The notes under the pieces: model-generated | What the model was told of the DNA's origin: nothing | The model's input: only the letters and a program-made list of their open reading frames with translations | Database searches by the model: none | Translations under genes and position numbers: made by a program | Assembly: GCA_029961745.1 (NCBI GenBank) | Contig: CP124680.1 | Coordinates: 4,278,001 to 4,342,000 of the forward strand | DNA length: 64,000 nucleotides | Source: Nocardioides sp. L-11A | Lineage (GTDB): Bacteria; Actinomycetota; Actinomycetes; Propionibacteriales; Nocardioidaceae | Direction of reading: 5' to 3' | Shown: positions 8,302 through 16,262 of the stretch, piece by piece | Layout: every line of letters starts with the position of its first letter | Numbering within the stretch: position 1 is the stretch's first letter

Positions 8302-9942
8302 TCATGCCCGGCCCAGCTTGTCCATCAGGCGCAGCGAGGCGGTCATGAACTTCGCGTAGCCCTCGTCGGACATGCCGAGCATCGGACCGAACCGGATCAG
8401 CCGCTGGGTGGCGACCGACTGGGTCTCGGTGTAGCGGTGGATCCCCTCGCCGCCCTGGCGCCGCCCCATGCCGGACTCGCGCATGCCGCCCATCGGGGCG
8501 TCGATGCTGGCGAAGGTGGCGCCGAAGGCCTCGTTGACGTTGACCGTGCCGCACTTGATCTGGCGGGCGATCGCGCGGCCGCGGGCGGTGTCGCGGGTGT
8601 AGACCGAGCCGTTGAGGCCGTACTCGCCGTCGTTGGCGCGGGCGATCGCGTCGGCCTCGTCGTGGAACCGGTAGATCGACACCACCGGGCCGAAGGTCTC
8701 GTTGCCGAAGCAGGTCATCTCCGGCGTGACGCCGTCGAGGATGGTCGGCTCGTAGTAGTACGGCGCCAGGTCGGGTCGCGCCTGGCCGCCGGCGAGCACC
8801 CGGGCCCCCTTGGCGACCGCGTCGTCGACGTGGGCGGTGACGGTCTCGAGCTGGTCGGCCGAGATCAGGGTGCCCATGTCGGCGTCCCAGTCCATCGTCG
8901 CGCCGAGGCTCATCGCCTTGGTGCGCGCCACGAAGCGCTCGACGAACCTGTCGTAGACGGCGTCGGCGACGAACATCCGCTCGGTCGAGACGCACAGCTG
9001 ACCGGCGTTGGAGAAGCAGGCGCGCACGGCCCCCTCGGCGGCGCGCTCGATGTCGGCGTCGCGCAGGACCAGGATCGGGTTCTTGCCGCCGAGCTCCAGC
9101 GAGCAGCCGATCAGCCGCTCGGCCGCCTGCCGCGCGATGATCTTGCCGGTCGCAGTCGACCCGGTGAAGCAGATGTAGTCGGCGCGCTCGATGATCGGCG
9201 TGCCGAGCTCGCGGCCGGGGCCGGCGACGACCTGCCAGAGGTCACGCGGGAAGCCGGCCTCCTCCAGCAGCTGCGCGCCGAGCAGGGCGGACAGCATGGT
9301 CTGCGCGTCCGGCTTGGCGACCACCGCGTTGCCGGCGAGCAGGGCCGGGAGCCCGTCGCAGAGCGCCATCGTGAACGGGTAGTTCCACGGCGAGATGATG
9401 CCGACGACGCCCTTGGGGACCCGGTTGAGCTCGACCCTGGTGAGCACCGGGACGACGCCCGGGCGGCGCTGGGTGTCGAGGTGCCGGTGCGCGGTGCGGG
9501 CGTAGTAGCGGGCGGTGAGCGCGATGTGCAGCGGCTCGTCGAAGGCGTGCTTGCGCGCCTTGCCGGACTCGAGCTGGATCAGGTCCATGATCTCGTCCTG
9601 CCGGTCGAGCACGAGGTCGTGCAGCCGGTGCAGGATCCGGGCACGCTCGTCGATCGAGACCCGCGCCCACGCCGCCTGGGCGACCCGCGCTCGGCGGAAC
9701 GCCTCGGCGACGTCGTCGGTGCTCGACTGCGGGATGTTGGCCACCGGCGCGGCGTTGACCGGCGAGTGCACCTGGACGGTGCGCCCCGTCGTCGCGAGGA
9801 CCCGGTCGGTGAGCCGGGCGACGTGCTCCGGCTCCAGGGCGTACGACGCGCGCGGGTCGTGCTCGGGGTCGTGCGGCCCCTCGACGGACTGTCCGCCCGA
9901 CCCTTCGGAGGACGCGCCGGAACCGGAGATCGCTTCGCTCAT
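8302..9942 (-). CDS. Succinic semialdehyde dehydrogenase-like (GabD2 type)
   Basis: This is a 546-residue NAD(P)-dependent aldehyde dehydrogenase. Catalytic Cys317 (SNAGQLCVS), general base Glu283 (LELGGKNP), Asn187 (PWNYPF) and Lys210 (VAKPDA) are all present. The N-terminal extension of about 40 residues rich in Ser/Gly and the overall sequence resemble the mycobacterial GabD2 group of succinate-semialdehyde dehydrogenases. Start ATG 9942 is preferred over an upstream ACG-rich extension. The upstream region holds two palindromes (9975-9990, 9991-10012), so local repression is likely. It is adjacent to choD and a second aldehyde dehydrogenase gene. Confidence 0.85.
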   Translation of the reverse strand: MSEAISGSGASSEGSGGQSVEGPHDPEHDPRASYALEPEHVARLTDRVLATTGRTVQVHSPVNAAPVANIPQSSTDDVAEAFRRARVAQAAWARVSIDERARILHRLHDLVLDRQDEIMDLIQLESGKARKHAFDEPLHIALTARYYARTAHRHLDTQRRPGVVPVLTRVELNRVPKGVVGIISPWNYPFTMALCDGLPALLAGNAVVAKPDAQTMLSALLGAQLLEEAGFPRDLWQVVAGPGRELGTPIIERADYICFTGSTATGKIIARQAAERLIGCSLELGGKNPILVLRDADIERAAEGAVRACFSNAGQLCVSTERMFVADAVYDRFVERFVARTKAMSLGATMDWDADMGTLISADQLETVTAHVDDAVAKGARVLAGGQARPDLAPYYYEPTILDGVTPEMTCFGNETFGPVVSIYRFHDEADAIARANDGEYGLNGSVYTRDTARGRAIARQIKCGTVNVNEAFGATFASIDAPMGGMRESGMGRRQGGEGIHRYTETQSVATQRLIRFGPMLGMSDEGYAKFMTASLRLMDKLGRA

Positions 9943-9974
9943 GTGACGAGGGTAGGTGAGCGGGGTCACCCGCG

Positions 9975-9990
9975 GCTACCGATCGGTAAC
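9975..9990. promoter_or_regulatory. Palindromic operator candidate GCTACCGATCGGTAAC
   Basis: The 12-bp core TACCGATCGGTA (9977-9988) is perfectly palindromic, extending to 16 bp with one mismatch. It lies 33 nt upstream of the aldehyde dehydrogenase start at 9942. The half-site TCGGTAAC recurs at 13928-13934 in front of the TetR gene, so the two may share a regulator. Confidence 0.5.
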
Positions 9991-10012
9991 AGATGTGTGG
10001 CTTTACACATCT
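9991..10012. promoter_or_regulatory. Inverted repeat AGATGTGT-N6-ACACATCT
   Basis: Perfect 8-bp arms (9991-9998 and 10005-10012) are separated by 6 nt, directly abutting the preceding palindrome. It could be an operator for the gene starting at 9942 or a weak terminator for the gene ending at 10032. No T-run follows, so an operator is favoured. Confidence 0.45.
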
Positions 10013-10031
10013 CCTCTTGATGTCAAGGCAC

Positions 10032-11486
10032 TCACATCGGCGGCGCCGACAGATACACCGACTTCAGCTCCGTGTACTGCGCCAGCCCCTCGGGCCCGAA
10101 CTCCCGGCCGAGGCCGGACGCCTTGAAGCCGCCGAACGGCGCCGCGAAGTCCATCGTGTAGGTGTTGACGCCGTAGGTGCCGGTGCGCACCCCGCGGGCG
10201 ACCTCGAGCCCGACCTCCTGGTCCGCGGTCCACACCGTGCCGGCCAGGCCGTACTCGGAGTCGTTGGCGATCCGGATCGCGTCCGCGACGTCGTCGTAGG
10301 CGATGACCGACAGGACCGGGCCGAAGATCTCCTCCTGGGCGATCCGCATCTTGTTGTCGACGCCGGCGAAGACGGTGGGGCGGACGTACCAGCCGCGGTC
10401 GAGGCCGTCGGGACGGCCCTCGCCGCCGGCGAGCAGCTGCGCGCCCTCCTCCTGCCCGATCCGGATGTACGACGCCACCCGCTCCTGCTGACGCCGCGCG
10501 ACCATCGGCCCGATCTCGGTCGCCGGGTCGAGCGGGTCACCGACCTTCATCGCACCGATCGCCGCCGCCAGGGAGGCCGCGAAGGCGTCGTGCCGCTCGC
10601 GCGAGACGAGGACCCGGGTCTGGGCGACGCAGGCCTGGCCGGAGTTCATCACGCCGAGGAACTTCAGGCCCTCGATCGCGGTGGCCTCGTCGGCGTCGTC
10701 GAGGATGATCGCGGCCGACTTGCCGCCGAGCTCGAGCGAGACCCGCTTGAGCTGCTCGCCGCAGATCGCGCCGATCGTGCGGCCGGCGGCGGTCGAGCCG
10801 GTGAAGGCGACCTTGTCGACACCGGGGTGGCGCACCAGGTGCTCCCCCACCTCGCGGCCACCGGCGACGATCGAGACGACGCCCTCGGGGACGCCGGCCT
10901 CGATCAGGAGCTCGGCGAGCAGGTAGCCGTCGAGCGGGGTCTCCGGCGCCGGCTTCACGACCACGGTGCACCCGGCGAGCAGCGCCGGGACCACCTTGGA
11001 CAGGATCGTGAACTGCGGGACGTTCCACGGCGGGATCGCCGCGACGACGCCCACCGGCTCGTGCCGGACCACGACGTCGGCGCCGAGCGCGCCGGGCCGG
11101 GTCGACTCCCACGCGAACTCCCGCGCGATGCCCAGGAACGCCTCGATCTGCATCCAGGGCGCCGGGGCCTGGGCCAGCGAGCTGAACGAGATCGGGGAGC
11201 CCATCTCGGTGGAGATGATCGTCGCCATCTCGTCCAGCTTGGCGGCGTACAGGCCCGAGAGGTTCTGCACGATCTCGATCCGCTCGGCCGGGCTCATCCG
11301 CGGCCACGGCCCCTCGTCGAACGCCCGGCGCGCGGCGGCGACCGCGGCGTCGATGTCGGCTTCTCTGCCCTCGGGGACGCGTGCGACGACCTCCTCGGAG
11401 TGCGGCGAGACCACCTCCAGCACGGCGTCGGTGGCGGGCGTGGCCCAGGTGCCGCCGATGAAGAGGGCGTCGCGGTCGAGGGTCAT
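10032..11486 (-). CDS. Aldehyde dehydrogenase family protein
   Basis: This 484-residue NAD(P)-dependent aldehyde dehydrogenase has the expected length. Active-site residues are intact: Cys286 in NSGQACVAQ, Glu252 in LELGGKSA, Asn155 in PPWNVPQ and Lys178 in VVKPAPETP. The N-terminus MTLDRDALFIGGTW is canonical. It is the last gene of a likely minus-strand operon led by the APH-like phosphotransferase (13855) and the AttH-like protein (12701), with a gap of 39 nt. The physiological aldehyde is unknown. The neighbours and the KstR-like operator upstream suggest products of lipid, terpenoid or sterol side-chain oxidation. Confidence 0.9.
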   Translation of the reverse strand: MTLDRDALFIGGTWATPATDAVLEVVSPHSEEVVARVPEGREADIDAAVAAARRAFDEGPWPRMSPAERIEIVQNLSGLYAAKLDEMATIISTEMGSPISFSSLAQAPAPWMQIEAFLGIAREFAWESTRPGALGADVVVRHEPVGVVAAIPPWNVPQFTILSKVVPALLAGCTVVVKPAPETPLDGYLLAELLIEAGVPEGVVSIVAGGREVGEHLVRHPGVDKVAFTGSTAAGRTIGAICGEQLKRVSLELGGKSAAIILDDADEATAIEGLKFLGVMNSGQACVAQTRVLVSRERHDAFAASLAAAIGAMKVGDPLDPATEIGPMVARRQQERVASYIRIGQEEGAQLLAGGEGRPDGLDRGWYVRPTVFAGVDNKMRIAQEEIFGPVLSVIAYDDVADAIRIANDSEYGLAGTVWTADQEVGLEVARGVRTGTYGVNTYTMDFAAPFGGFKASGLGREFGPEGLAQYTELKSVYLSAPPM

Positions 11487-11525
11487 GGAGGTGCTCCTAG
11501 TCGAGGTGGTGCGGGTCGGGACGGA

Positions 11526-12701
11526 TCAGGGGGCGAGCGTGAACCAGTCGGCGAAGCCGCTGGGGTCGTGCCGGCCGAGGGCGCCGTGCTCGAACAGGCC
11601 CCAACCCTCGGAGCCCTCCGGTACGCCAGCCCCCGGGCCGTGGATCGTGGCCTGGCCGACGTGGTCGATCACGCCGAACATCACCCGTCCGGCGACGGCG
11701 GGGTCGTTCATGTCGTAGGTGAGCCGCTCGGTGAACGCCGGGCCCTTCCACATGCCGTGGGTCCAGTCGGAGTCGCCGCCGTAGCCACCGCCGACGTGGA
11801 TCGGCGCGGGCAGCTTCGAGGCGACCTCGAGCACGAGCTCCCTGCCCTCCGGCGTGGTGCACACGATGGTCGCGCCGGTGGGCACCCGGGTGCCCGAGGT
11901 GTAGCGGATCTCGACGCGCGGCCAGCCGAGCTGCTCGACCCGGCCGTCCTTCCAGATCCGGGTGCAGTCGTTGAGCGTGCGGAAGCCGTCGGGCGTCTCC
12001 TGGATGATGAGGACGACGCAGAACTCCTCGAAGCGCAGCGGCACGTAGAGCCACCACATCCCCTCGAACGCCGGGTCGGCCGGCTTGCCGGCGGGCGCGG
12101 CCTCGCCGACCGGGCGGATGCCCCACGAGCGGTCGCGGCTGCCGAGCCAGCGGTCGGGCGTGACCGCGATGTCGGTGCCGTCGACGCTGAGCACGCCCTC
12201 CCAGGTGCCGAGCTGGGCGAAGCGCTGCGCGTCGAGCGTCGTACCGCTGCCCTGGCGCATCACGTGCGGCAGCTCCTGGACGACGGGGAACGAGCCCTCC
12301 CAGGTCAGGTCCAACGCGACGCCCTCGGTCTCCTCGAGCACCAGGCGCAGCTTGTGCAGCGGCTCGATGATCTCGACCCGGTAGCCGCCCACCTGCTGGG
12401 CCATCCGGTCGGCGCCGCGCGGGTCGGCGGCGTCGCTGAGGTGGACGGCGGTCTGCTCGTCGCCGCGGCGGAGCAGCACGAAGGCGTCCTTGGTGCCGAG
12501 GTTGGGGTAGAAGCCGAGCCCGGTGATGAGGAACAGCTCGCCGGTGCGGTCGTGGGCGTTGAGGTAGCAGCGATCGTAGAAGTTCCGGTCGCTGCTGCCG
12601 GCCCACGCGACCGGCCGCGGGAGCTGGTGGATGGGGTACTCGTCGAGCGGGCCGAGGCCGTGGTACTCGCCGTGCAGGCCGTGGTCGTGACGGGTGCTCA
12701 T
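11526..12701 (-). CDS. AttH-like (DUF7064/DUF7065-type) hypothetical protein
   Basis: This is a 391-residue soluble protein with no signal peptide. It carries RNFYDRCYLNAHDRTGELF near residue 40 and a DRSWGIRPVGE segment near residue 190, which is characteristic of AttH-like, lipocalin-fold proteins in actinobacteria. The second half again shows beta-rich segments. No catalytic function is established for the family. The start overlaps the stop of the upstream phosphotransferase gene by 4 nt, so the two are translationally coupled, and the aldehyde dehydrogenase follows 39 nt downstream. The family call is from motif recognition; the function is unknown. Confidence 0.65.
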   Translation of the reverse strand: MSTRHDHGLHGEYHGLGPLDEYPIHQLPRPVAWAGSSDRNFYDRCYLNAHDRTGELFLITGLGFYPNLGTKDAFVLLRRGDEQTAVHLSDAADPRGADRMAQQVGGYRVEIIEPLHKLRLVLEETEGVALDLTWEGSFPVVQELPHVMRQGSGTTLDAQRFAQLGTWEGVLSVDGTDIAVTPDRWLGSRDRSWGIRPVGEAAPAGKPADPAFEGMWWLYVPLRFEEFCVVLIIQETPDGFRTLNDCTRIWKDGRVEQLGWPRVEIRYTSGTRVPTGATIVCTTPEGRELVLEVASKLPAPIHVGGGYGGDSDWTHGMWKGPAFTERLTYDMNDPAVAGRVMFGVIDHVGQATIHGPGAGVPEGSEGWGLFEHGALGRHDPSGFADWFTLAP

Positions 12702-13855
12702 GCGCCGACCTCCTCGAGGAGCCGCTCCAGGAGCGGGCGGTGGTGGAAGACGGACTCGGGGTCGTCGGGGCGCTCGATCTCGCCGAAGTGGATCTGCCGG
12801 GCGCTGGTGCGCAGGAAGACGCAGCCCCAGTTGACCGCGGCGTGCAGCAGGTACCAGGTGAGGTCGCCGGTCTCCACACCCGTCAGCTCGCGGTACGTCG
12901 CCACGACGTCGTCGGGCGCCAGGAACTCCGGCATGCCCGGCAGGCCGAGCATGGTCGCGATCTCCTGGAAGACCTGGTGGGCGAAGACCAGCCAGGCGAG
13001 GTCCATCTCGCGCGGCCCGAGGGTGGCCATCTCCCAGTCGAGGACGGCGACCGGCTCGAAGTCGCGGTACATCATGTTGCCGATCCGCGCGTCGCCCCAG
13101 ACGAGCACCGGCTCGCCCTCCTCGGCGGGCAGGTGTGCCTCGAGCCAGGCCAGGCCGCGCTCGATGAGCGGCGAGCGCGGGCTCGCCTCCGCGGTGGTGA
13201 TCGCGTAGTCGTACCAGGCCCGGGTCTTGGCGAGGTTGCGCGCCAGCGGGCTCGCCCCCTCGTGCCCGGTGACCGCGGGGTCGAGGAAGCCGAAGGTCGT
13301 CGCGGCGTCGGGGATGGCGTGCAGCCGGGCCAGGACGTCGACGGTGCTGCGCTGGAGCCGCTCCTGCTGCTCGGGCGAGGCGTCGTAGAGCCAGTTGTCG
13401 CCGAACGGGTAGGGCAGCACGTCGGGCGGGACCGCGCCGTCGAGGCGGTCCATCAGGAAGAACGGGGTGCCGAGCACGTCCCCGGTCGGCTCGTTGAGGC
13501 CGACCGTGGGCACGGGGACGCCGGCCAACTCGCCGGCGAGGCGCATCGCGTCGTACTGGTCGGTGAGGCGGTACTCCGCGAAGACCGGCAGGTCGCTCGC
13601 TGCCGGGGCCACCCGGGCGACATACTCACGGGTGACGCGCGCGCCGTCCTCGGTGGTGGTGATCGCGAGCAGGACCGTCTCGCTCGACATGCCGTTGGTC
13701 TGGACGCCCTCGTGGAGGGTCACCTCGGGCGCGGCGCCGTCGGGCAGCACGCCGGTGAGCCACTCCTCGAGCCGGTCGTGCACGGCACTCTGGTCGCGGC
13801 TCGAGCGCTGCAGGGTCATCTCGGCGATGTCCGCGGGCAACGGGGACTGGGTCAC
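12698..13855 (-). CDS. Phosphotransferase family protein (APH / ACAD10-N like)
   Basis: This is a 385-residue protein of the aminoglycoside-phosphotransferase-like kinase fold. The catalytic loop reads WGDARIGN (253-260), with Asp255, and the metal motif LDWEMATLG follows (272-280). The usual His before Gly-Asp is a Trp here, a variant I recall in the lipid-linked subfamily. Members of this family often sit with acyl-CoA and sterol degradation genes and are not antibiotic resistance enzymes. It is the first gene of a three-gene unit. A KstR-like palindrome lies 30-45 nt upstream of its start and a divergent TetR gene begins at 13954. Confidence 0.8.
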   Translation of the reverse strand: MTQSPLPADIAEMTLQRSSRDQSAVHDRLEEWLTGVLPDGAAPEVTLHEGVQTNGMSSETVLLAITTTEDGARVTREYVARVAPAASDLPVFAEYRLTDQYDAMRLAGELAGVPVPTVGLNEPTGDVLGTPFFLMDRLDGAVPPDVLPYPFGDNWLYDASPEQQERLQRSTVDVLARLHAIPDAATTFGFLDPAVTGHEGASPLARNLAKTRAWYDYAITTAEASPRSPLIERGLAWLEAHLPAEEGEPVLVWGDARIGNMMYRDFEPVAVLDWEMATLGPREMDLAWLVFAHQVFQEIATMLGLPGMPEFLAPDDVVATYRELTGVETGDLTWYLLHAAVNWGCVFLRTSARQIHFGEIERPDDPESVFHHRPLLERLLEEVGA

Positions 13856-13884
13856 GGGGTCCTCCTGGGGGCGATCACAGCCTG

Positions 13885-13900
13885 TTAGAACGTGTTCTAA
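13885..13900. promoter_or_regulatory. KstR-like operator TTAGAACGTGTTCTAA
   Basis: Perfect 7-bp arms TTAGAAC and GTTCTAA flank a central GT. It satisfies every position of the KstR consensus TnnAACnnGTTnnA. It lies 30 nt upstream of the phosphotransferase start (13855) and 54 nt upstream of the divergent TetR gene (13954), so it could control both. The repressor may be KstR encoded elsewhere or the adjacent TetR. Confidence 0.7.
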
Positions 13901-13913
13901 CTTGTCAATGGCC

Positions 13914-13935
13914 CGTTACGGTACCCTCGGTAACG
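13914..13935. promoter_or_regulatory. Inverted repeat CGTTAC-N10-GTAACG before TetR gene
   Basis: Arms at 13914-13919 and 13930-13935 lie 18 nt before the TetR start codon. The right half TCGGTAAC (13928-13934 plus flank) equals a half of the palindrome at 9975-9990. It is a candidate autoregulatory operator. Confidence 0.45.
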
Positions 13936-13953
13936 AAAGAGGGGAAGGCCCGC

Positions 13954-14526
13954 ATGGGGACGACAACCGGCCGGCCGCGCGACCCGCGGATCGAGCAGGC
14001 CGCCCTGGCCGCCGTCCGCGCCCTGCTGGCCGAGGGTGGGTACGCCGCCGTCACGGTCGCCGCCGTCGCCGCCCGCGCCGGCACCACCAAGCCGGCCCTC
14101 TACCGGCGCTGGCCCGCGCTCCCCCACCTCGTCCACGAGGCCGCGTTCCCCGGCGAGCTCGCCGCCGAGCTGCACCTCGGCGACGACCTGGCCACCGACC
14201 TTGCCGGCGTCGTGCGCGGCACGCGCGACGCGCTCTGCGACCCGGTGGCCGCCGCCGCCCTGCCCGGCCTCCTCGCCGAGGTACAGACCTGGCCGGACCT
14301 GCACGCCGCGATGATCCAGCGCTTCGCAGGCGTCTTCCGCCGGCTCGACGAGCGGCTCCGCGCCGCCGTCGAGGCCGGCGAGGCCCACCGCGACGCGCGC
14401 GCCGACGACCTGCTGCGGCTGATCATCGGCGCGGTGATCTCGGGGGTGCTGCTCACGCCGGGTCAACTCGACGACGCGTGGGTGGAGCGGCTCACGGCGA
14501 CGTTGGTCCGCAGCCTGCGGCCGTGA
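13954..14526 (+). CDS. TetR/AcrR family transcriptional regulator
   Basis: This 190-residue regulator has an N-terminal helix-turn-helix at residues about 33-52 (VTVAAVAARAGTTKPALYRR) and a C-terminal ligand-binding region of the TetR C-terminal type. A ribosome binding site-like GAGGGGAAGG precedes ATG 13954. It is divergent from the phosphotransferase, AttH-like and aldehyde dehydrogenase unit, with two palindromes between them, so it probably controls that unit and itself. It is followed by the 59-nt palindrome copy 3. The ligand is unknown; a hydrophobic acyl or sterol compound is a guess from context. Confidence 0.9.
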   Translation: MGTTTGRPRDPRIEQAALAAVRALLAEGGYAAVTVAAVAARAGTTKPALYRRWPALPHLVHEAAFPGELAAELHLGDDLATDLAGVVRGTRDALCDPVAAAALPGLLAEVQTWPDLHAAMIQRFAGVFRRLDERLRAAVEAGEAHRDARADDLLRLIIGAVISGVLLTPGQLDDAWVERLTATLVRSLRP

Positions 14527-14547
14527 CCCCGGCCTTCGGGAGCCCGC

Positions 14548-14606
14548 TCGCACCCGGCATTCGGGTCGCGGATCAGGCCGGGACGCGACCCGAATGCCGG
14601 GTACGA
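14548..14606. repeat. 59-nt palindromic element, copy 3
   Basis: Arms 14548-14568 and 14586-14606 are complementary except at one position and are separated by a 17-nt spacer. It lies between the convergent TetR stop (14526) and guaB3 stop (14629), where it could serve as a bidirectional terminator. Confidence 0.9.
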
Positions 14607-14628
14607 CGACCGACCTGGCCGGCGACGA

Positions 14629-15735
14629 TCAGTGGGCGACGACCTCGACCCGCTGGAACTCCTTGAGCTCGGTGTAGCCCGTGGTCGCCATCGAGCGCTT
14701 GAGCGCACCGACGAGGTTCATGGTGCCGTCGGCGACCCGCGAGGGCCCGAACAGGATCTCCTCGATGGTGCCGATCTGGTCGAACTGCACCCGCTGGCCG
14801 CGCGGCAGGTCGGCGTGGTGCGCCTCGGCGCCCCAATGGAAGCCACGGCCGGGCGCGTCGGTGGCGCGGGCGAAGGGCGAGCCGACCATGACCGCGTCGG
14901 CGCCGCAGGCGATCGCCTTGGCCAGGTCGCCCGAGGTGCCGATCGAGCCGTCGGCGATGACGTGGACGTAGCGGCCGCCCGACTCGTCGAGGTAGTCGCG
15001 GCGCGCCGCGGCGACGTCGGCCACCGCACTCGCCATCGGGACGGCGACGCCGAGCACGGTGCGCGTCGTATGGGCCGCTCCGCCACCGAAGCCGACGAGG
15101 ACGCCGGCCGCGCCGGTGCGCATGAGGTGCAGCGCGGCCTGGTGGGTGGCGCAGCCGCCGACGATGACGGGGACGTCGAGCTCGTAGATGAACTCCTTGA
15201 GATTCAGCGGCTCGGCCTGGCTGGACACGTGCTCCGCGGACACGGTAGTGCCGCGGATCACGAACAGGTCCACGCCCGCGTCGGTCACCGTCTTGGCGAA
15301 CTCCTTGGTGCGCTGCGGCGACAGCGAGCCCGCCACCGTGACGCCGGCGTCGCGCATCTCGCGCAGCCGCTCGGTGATCAGCTCGGCCTTGATCGGCTCG
15401 GTGTAGATCTCCTGCAGGCGGCGGGTGGCCTCGACCCCCTGCAGGCCGGCGACCTCGTCGAGGAGCGGCTGCGGGTCGTCGTACCGGGTCCAGAGGCCCT
15501 CCAGGTTGAGCACGCCCAGGCCGCCGAAGCGACCGAAGTCGATGGCCGTCTTCGGTGACATCACCGAGTCCATCGGTGCCGCGAGGATCGGCAGGGAGAA
15601 CCGGTAGGCGTCGATCTGCCAGTCGACGCTGACCTCCTCGGGGTCACGCGTGCGCCGGGACGGCACGATCGCGATGTCGTCGAAGGAGTACGCCGTCCGG
15701 GCCCGCTTGGCGCGGCCGATCTCGATGTCGCTCAC
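14629..15735 (-). CDS. guaB3: GuaB3 family IMP dehydrogenase-related protein
   Basis: This 368-residue TIM-barrel protein of the IMPDH/GMPR superfamily lacks CBS domains, as expected for the actinobacterial GuaB3 group. It begins VSDIEIGRAKRARTAYSFDDIAIVPSRRTRDPEEV, giving the usual start at GTG 15735. It carries the conserved SLPILAAPMDSVMSP and GVLNLEGLWTRY motifs. The role in purine metabolism is less certain than for GuaB; some GuaB3 proteins have been shown to have IMP dehydrogenase or GMP reductase activity. It sits near guaB and choD, as in mycobacteria. Confidence 0.93.
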   Translation of the reverse strand: MSDIEIGRAKRARTAYSFDDIAIVPSRRTRDPEEVSVDWQIDAYRFSLPILAAPMDSVMSPKTAIDFGRFGGLGVLNLEGLWTRYDDPQPLLDEVAGLQGVEATRRLQEIYTEPIKAELITERLREMRDAGVTVAGSLSPQRTKEFAKTVTDAGVDLFVIRGTTVSAEHVSSQAEPLNLKEFIYELDVPVIVGGCATHQAALHLMRTGAAGVLVGFGGGAAHTTRTVLGVAVPMASAVADVAAARRDYLDESGGRYVHVIADGSIGTSGDLAKAIACGADAVMVGSPFARATDAPGRGFHWGAEAHHADLPRGQRVQFDQIGTIEEILFGPSRVADGTMNLVGALKRSMATTGYTELKEFQRVEVVAH

Positions 15736-15761
15736 GCCGACGAGGATATCGGGGCCGGGCG

Positions 15762-16262
15762 TCAGGGCCGCATGCCGGCGAGGTCGAGGAACATGACGTG
15801 CAGTCCGGCGAGGCCTCCGTCGGGCCGGCGGAAGGCTTCCGGCACGGTCCCGATCACCTCGAAGCCCAGGCTGCGCCACAGCGCCACGGCCGCCGTGTTC
15901 GTCGACACCACGGCGTTGAACTGGATGCCGGCGAAGCCCTCGGACCGGTGCCAGGCGACGACGTGCTCGCCGAGCGCCCGGCCCACCCCCGCTCCTCGTG
16001 CGGCACTGGAGACCATGAAGGAGGCGGTGCCGATGTGGCTGCCCTGGGCGGGCCGGTTCGGGCCCATCTTCGCCGTGCCGACCACGACGCCGTCGACCTC
16101 GGCGACCACGACAGCACCCGGCTGGCCGAGCCAGAAGTCGCGTGCGCCGGCGTCGTCGAGCACCGGCATCGCATAGGTCTCCCCCGCCGCCAGCACCTCG
16201 GCGATGATCGCCGCCACCGCCGGCCAGTCGGCGTCGGCGTACGGGCGGATGGCGGCGGTCAC
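15762..16262 (-). CDS. GNAT family N-acetyltransferase
   Basis: This 166-residue single-domain GNAT begins MTAAIRPYADADWPAVAAII. The acetyl-CoA binding motif A is the SSAARGAGVGRALGEHV stretch (about residues 89-105), followed by the ALWRSLGFEVIGTVPEAFR motif typical of phosphinothricin acetyltransferase-like GNATs. Its start overlaps the end of the Uma2 gene by 4 nt (16259-16262), so the two are coupled. The substrate is unknown. Confidence 0.85.
   Translation of the reverse strand: MTAAIRPYADADWPAVAAIIAEVLAAGETYAMPVLDDAGARDFWLGQPGAVVVAEVDGVVVGTAKMGPNRPAQGSHIGTASFMVSSAARGAGVGRALGEHVVAWHRSEGFAGIQFNAVVSTNTAAVALWRSLGFEVIGTVPEAFRRPDGGLAGLHVMFLDLAGMRP

Noticed and set aside
9993..13208. 1071-codon open frame on the plus strand over the aldehyde dehydrogenase, AttH-like and APH-like genes
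   Set aside because: It is opposite three well-supported genes with intact active sites and has no recognisable motifs.
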